Assembly (NCBI RefSeq): GCF_009734445.1
Contig: NZ_CP046457.1
Coordinates: forward strand, 372,001-436,000
DNA: 64,000 nucleotides
From: Candidatus Syntrophocurvum alkaliphilum
GTDB taxonomy: Bacteria > Bacillota > Syntrophomonadia > Syntrophomonadales > Syntrophomonadaceae
Reading direction: 5' to 3'
Of the stretch, positions 60,923 through 64,000 are shown in pieces. Every line of letters starts with the position of its first letter. Within the stretch, counting starts at the first letter, position 1. The translations under genes and the position numbers were made by a program. A model generated the notes under the pieces. The model was not told where the DNA came from and did no database searches. It saw only the letters and a program-made list of their open reading frames with translations.

Positions 60923-61846
60923 ATGAAATATGGAAAGCAAGGTAAATTATTTATATTATTTGCCTTAATAATATTTGTCAATTTAATTATTATAGGATGT
61001 GGACCATCAGATGATCCAGAATCAGTTGGAGAGGTTAGTGTAGTAGATCTATTTAATGGACAAATAATTGGCATAGATCCTGGTGCTGGAGTTATGGATA
61101 TGGCTGAAACTGCACTTGATAAGTATGGTTTAACAGATGCTGGTTATGAACTAGTTGAGGGTAGTGATGCTACAATGGCAGCCGAATTAGATCGTGCTAT
61201 AACTAATAATGAATGGGTAGTAGTAACAGGTTGGGCACCACACTGGAAATTTGGTAAATATGATTTGAAAATATTAGATGATCCATTAGGAGTATTTGGT
61301 GAAGAAGAAACTATAAACAATATAGTTAGATTAGGTTTACAAGATGATATGCCAGAAGTATATGAACTCTTAGATAACCATTTTTGGACAGGTGAAGACT
61401 TAAGCGCGGCTATGGCAATTGCTGAAGAAAGTGAATCAGCAGAAGCAGCTGCAGCTCAGTGGATATCTGAAAATCAAGTATTAGTAGAGACATGGTTACC
61501 TATAAACTTTGATGCTGAAGCAAATGCCGGTCAAGAGGTAACATTGCTTTATGTTGAGTGGGCATGTGCTAGTGCTACAACACATATTATAGCTGATATT
61601 CTAGAAAATATAATGGGATATAGTGTGGAAATAATGCCAGTATCTGCAAGTGCTATGTACACTGGATTAGCAACTGGTGTTGGTGATGCAATGGTTGCAG
61701 CTTGGTTACCATCAACACATAGTGATTATATGAAGCAATATAATTATCAAGTAGAAGATCTTGGTCCATCTATGGAAGGTGCAGTTCTAGGGTTAGTAGT
61801 TCCGGAATATGTAAAAATAGATTCAATTGAAGAGATGATTAACTAA
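60923..61846 (+). CDS. glycine betaine binding lipoprotein, OpuAC-like (halves swapped)
   Basis: A 307-aa lipoprotein (lipobox IIIGCGP). It is clearly related to its neighbour at 59718, but the order of the two halves is reversed: first IIGIDPGAGVMDMAETAL to AAAAQWISENQVLVETWLP (about 48-192), then a short linker and EVTLLYVEWACASATTHII to GLVVPEYVKIDSIEEMIN. B. subtilis OpuAC has this order. All three cage Trp are kept. It lies beyond the operon terminator with its own promoter and no permease. Confidence 0.92.
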   Translation: MKYGKQGKLFILFALIIFVNLIIIGCGPSDDPESVGEVSVVDLFNGQIIGIDPGAGVMDMAETALDKYGLTDAGYELVEGSDATMAAELDRAITNNEWVVVTGWAPHWKFGKYDLKILDDPLGVFGEEETINNIVRLGLQDDMPEVYELLDNHFWTGEDLSAAMAIAEESESAEAAAAQWISENQVLVETWLPINFDAEANAGQEVTLLYVEWACASATTHIIADILENIMGYSVEIMPVSASAMYTGLATGVGDAMVAAWLPSTHSDYMKQYNYQVEDLGPSMEGAVLGLVVPEYVKIDSIEEMIN

Positions 61847-61860
61847 ATAAATAAAAAATT

Positions 61861-61889
61861 AAAAAACACCCATTAGGGGGTGTTTTTTA
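61861..61889. terminator. bidirectional terminator between opuAC-like gene and trpS
   Basis: AAAAAACACCC attaggg GGGTGTTTTTT; T-runs on both strands serve the converging genes. Confidence 0.85.
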
Positions 61890-61894
61890 ATTTT

Positions 61895-62896
61895 TTATTT
61901 ATTAAAATAATTTATTCCTAGAGCATCTTTAACTTCCAGAATTGTTTCTTTTGCAACATTACTTGCTTTTTTAGTACCTTCCATTAAAATATCTTTTACT
62001 AATTGTGGATTATTTTCATATTTTATTCGTCTTTCGCGCATTGGTTCAATTAATTCATCAATTCTATTAGTTAGGTTTTTCTTACAAGCTACACAGCCAA
62101 TTGCACCACCACGGCAATCTTTTTCAATTTGTTCAATACCCTCATTATTGAATACTTTACTATAAGCATAAACTGTACACACATCAGGATTTCCTGGATC
62201 AGTTTTTCTTATCCTACCTGGGTCTGTAACTGCTTTTCGTACTTTAGTTGAAATATCCTTGGAATGATCAGAAAGGTATATACAGTTATTTAAGCTTTTA
62301 CTCATTTTTGCCTTTGCATCTAACCCCATTAGTCGTGGAACTTCACCAATTAAAGCTTCTGGTTCAATAAGTACAGGACTATAAAGATCATTAAAACGCC
62401 TAACAATTTTACGGGTTAATTCAATATGAGGGATTTGATCTTCTCCTACTGGTACAAGGTTTGCTTTAAATATAGCTATATCAGCTGCTTGATTAACTGG
62501 ATAACCTAAAAAACCATAAGTAATATCTTTAATTCCATGTTGTTGTGCCTCGCTTTTTATAGTGGGATTATGGCGTAGAACATTAACTGACGTATACATA
62601 GAAAAATACATAGTTAGTTCATGAATTTCAGGGATTAAACTTTGTATAACTATAGTTGATATTTCTGGGTCAATCCCAGCAGCTAGATAATCAGTAGCAA
62701 TGTTAAGGACATCGCTTTGCAGGTATTCTGGTCTTTCATAATGAGTAGTTAATGCTTGTACATCTGCTATTAATATATAGCTATCATAATCATATTGAAG
62801 TTTTACCCTATTTGCTAGACTGCCTACATAATGACCGAGATGAAGGTTGCCTGTGGGTCTATCGCCGGTTAATATTCTTTTTTTATTTTCTGACAT
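61895..62896 (-). CDS. trpS: tryptophanyl-tRNA synthetase
   Basis: A 333-aa class Ic synthetase. HIGH-type motif GDRPTGNLHLGHYVGSL, the Trp site with YILIADVQALTTHYERPE, KMSKS in KAKMSKSLNNCIYL. The sequence SNKKRILTGDRPTGN at the start agrees with ATG 62896, preceded by GGGAGGAAG. The upstream T-box leader has a UGG specifier, confirming tryptophan. A CxxC-like pair (CRGGAIGCVACKKN) adds a possible zinc site seen in some members. Confidence 0.96.
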   Translation of the reverse strand: MSENKKRILTGDRPTGNLHLGHYVGSLANRVKLQYDYDSYILIADVQALTTHYERPEYLQSDVLNIATDYLAAGIDPEISTIVIQSLIPEIHELTMYFSMYTSVNVLRHNPTIKSEAQQHGIKDITYGFLGYPVNQAADIAIFKANLVPVGEDQIPHIELTRKIVRRFNDLYSPVLIEPEALIGEVPRLMGLDAKAKMSKSLNNCIYLSDHSKDISTKVRKAVTDPGRIRKTDPGNPDVCTVYAYSKVFNNEGIEQIEKDCRGGAIGCVACKKNLTNRIDELIEPMRERRIKYENNPQLVKDILMEGTKKASNVAKETILEVKDALGINYFNK

Positions 62897-62934
62897 AGAG
62901 CTTCCTCCCTTAAGTTATAATTTTCTATAACAAA

Positions 62935-63165
62935 AACCTCCGCCCTAGAAGGGACGGAGGTTATATCCGCGGTACCACCCTTTTTGACCTAATAGGTCCT
63001 CTTAAAAAGAATTTTATTCCTTATCTTATAACGGAGATTAGCCGGCTTAGCTTACTTGGTTCAGCAGCGACTCTAGAGTCCATTCGGTAATAGATTAATA
63101 TCGGTTCTCAGCTTAATCCGACTCTCTGTTATTAGTTCCGCTTACCTACTATTCTCTATCATTGT
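62935..63165 (-). promoter_or_regulatory. T-box leader of trpS (specifier UGG)
   Basis: On the minus strand: stem I with AGAGAGTCGG, specifier region GAATGGACTCT (UGG, Trp, at 63080-63082), and the T-box core AAAAAGGGTGGTACCGCGG, then the terminator hairpin AACCTCCGTCCC/GGGCGGAGGTT with T-run. Uncharged tRNA-Trp would pair with UGGU and prevent termination. A TATAAT -10 (minus) lies at 63179-63184. Confidence 0.92.
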
Positions 63166-63340
63166 CTTTTAATATTTTATTATAAGAAAGAATAGCACTA
63201 ATAAAGGGTATTTTCAAGTACAAAGTAATTTGAATAGAAGTTATTTTGACGAAGTATGTTTACAAAACAAATAATTTTATATATATTTTTATTAAGTTAA
63301 TTTTATCACAAACTAAAAATATAAAAAGGAGCAATTTTAA

Positions 63341-63763
63341 ATGAGCACTTTATTTAATTATTTATCTTTTACTATACGGGTTGCAGTTAAAAAGATTGAT
63401 AAGCAATTAAACTATAAGCTAGAAAAGCATGGAATTAGTATTCCCCAATCTTTTATTTTGTATTGTTTACAGGTAGAAGATGGTCTGACTCTAAAAGAAA
63501 TAGGTAATAGAGCATTAATTGATAGTTCTACTATGACAGTATTAATTGATAAACTTGAAAAAAGTAATTTAGTTGAAAGAAAGCTTGATTCACAGGATAG
63601 AAGAGCAATAAGAGTTTATATTACTGAAGAAGGAGAGAAATTAGCAGAAACAATATCTGATATTGCAATAGAATTTAACTCGTTATTATATGATGTTTTG
63701 GGAGAAGGTAATCAAAAAGAATTTATACATGGTATTAACAATATTATTAATAAATTAGATTAG
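63341..63763 (+). CDS. MarR family transcription regulator
   Basis: A 140-aa winged-helix regulator: helix 1-2 (LSFTIRVAVKKIDKQLNYKL), recognition region LTLKEIGNRALIDSSTMTVL, wing KLDSQDRRAIRVYITEEGEK, and a C-terminal dimer helix. ATG 63341 after AAAGGAG. Divergent from trpS; its target is not evident from the window. Confidence 0.9.
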   Translation: MSTLFNYLSFTIRVAVKKIDKQLNYKLEKHGISIPQSFILYCLQVEDGLTLKEIGNRALIDSSTMTVLIDKLEKSNLVERKLDSQDRRAIRVYITEEGEKLAETISDIAIEFNSLLYDVLGEGNQKEFIHGINNIINKLD

Positions 63764-63842
63764 TATAAGATTAATTGAATCATAAAAACGTATTTTTTAT
63801 CAAGTTGCTCCTTTTGTTTATATACTCAAAAATGTAGTATTA

Positions 63843-64000
63843 TCAAGTTTTGTTGCAGTGAAACCATTTTATAAACAATAAATAAAAATAAATGAACATT
63901 ATTGATGCTGTAATTATCCCAGAGTCGTTAAATATAACTGCTAATACTGAAGCTAATATGATTCCTTCAAGCCCTTTGTAAATAAAAGGGCTTGTTTTTT
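63843..64000 (-). CDS. C-terminal part of a polytopic membrane protein (5' end beyond window)
   Basis: The minus-strand frame is open from base 64000 to a TGA at 63843-63845. The end reads KGLEGIILASVLAVIFNDSG, then IITASIMFIYFYLLF and a tail KWFHCNKT. NDSG followed by a small-residue helix is reminiscent of C-termini of uncharacterised clostridial membrane proteins. The palindrome CAAGCCCTTT/AAAGGGCTTG lies within the coding part. The stop codon is next to a GGTTTCACTGC repeat-end-like motif. Confidence 0.5.
   Translation of the reverse strand, partial: KTSPFIYKGLEGIILASVLAVIFNDSGIITASIMFIYFYLLFIKWFHCNKT

Noticed and set aside
63958-63996. Hairpin CAAGCCCTTT...AAAGGGCTTG with T-run as a terminator
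   Set aside because: It lies within the open minus-strand frame of the partial membrane protein, so it is more likely coding; left open.

Overview
The window is chromosomal DNA of a low-GC, endospore-forming, anaerobic Firmicute. It carries a dense sporulation set (spoIVB, spo0A, spoIIM, dacF, the spoIIA operon, a spoVA operon), A-type RNase P RNA, a T-box and many TTG/GTG starts. NhaA, a c-di-AMP-controlled glycine-betaine uptake operon and a Ca2+/cation exchanger suggest salt or alkali stress. The two-gene Suf-like pair, the electron-bifurcating-type flavoprotein complex and two ASKHA-type reductive activators point to anaerobic life. A haloalkaliphilic clostridium-like lineage fits, but I cannot name a genus from sequence alone.

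Layout: 1-9960 holds the 3' part of recN, then spoIVB, spo0A and a conserved envelope/division block (steA, steB, a GT2 glycosyltransferase, a MraY-like transferase), an M20 peptidase and a DUF3866 protein. 10-18.7 kb holds NudF, an EndoQ-type nuclease, an unassigned protein, a CBS-type family II pyrophosphatase that apparently starts with CTG, spoIIM, xerD, deoB and pdp, with a candidate structured leader RNA before pdp. 19-29.5 kb is dacF, spoIIAA-AB-AC (with sigma-H promoter and Spo0A box), a dodecin, then spoVAC-AD-AEb-AEa-AF. The spoVA operon runs directly into three overlapping genes related to 2-hydroxyacyl-CoA dehydratase activators. 29.9-40.1 kb has a TrpB2-type enzyme, trmK, a Nif3-like gene, HU, RNase P RNA, an orphan ferredoxin-ASKHA protein, a histidinol-phosphatase-like PHP enzyme, a cation exchanger, RidA and several small minus-strand genes. 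40.7-46.3 kb is a three-gene NuoE/NuoF/GltD-MopB flavoprotein complex of Stn type. 46.5-56.4 kb has a PrsA-like foldase, YibE/F, NhaA, Fur, the SmsC/SmsB pair, a LysR regulator and a polyamine operon (pdaD-speE-speB). 57.3-61.8 kb is a c-di-AMP riboswitch followed by a betaine ABC transporter and a second binding protein whose two halves are in swapped order. The window ends with T-box-controlled trpS (minus), a MarR regulator and the 3' end of a membrane-protein gene (minus).

Two kinds of dispersed repeat sit between genes. One is a 215-230 bp element with imperfect terminal inverted repeats and an inner 21-bp inverted repeat: three near-full copies, one short derivative and several end fragments. 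The other is an AT-rich element with two hairpins, found twice, each time joined to the GATTC end of the first kind. One full copy lies inside the spoVA operon.

Functional links: Spo0A and sigma-H sites precede spo0A and spoIIA, and a sigma-G-like promoter precedes spoVAC, so the classic sporulation cascade can be read from the DNA. PdaD, SpeB and SpeE form most of an arginine-to-spermidine route. The c-di-AMP riboswitch, betaine transporter and NhaA form an osmotic/cation theme. All product names come from reading the translated sequence; no database search was run.
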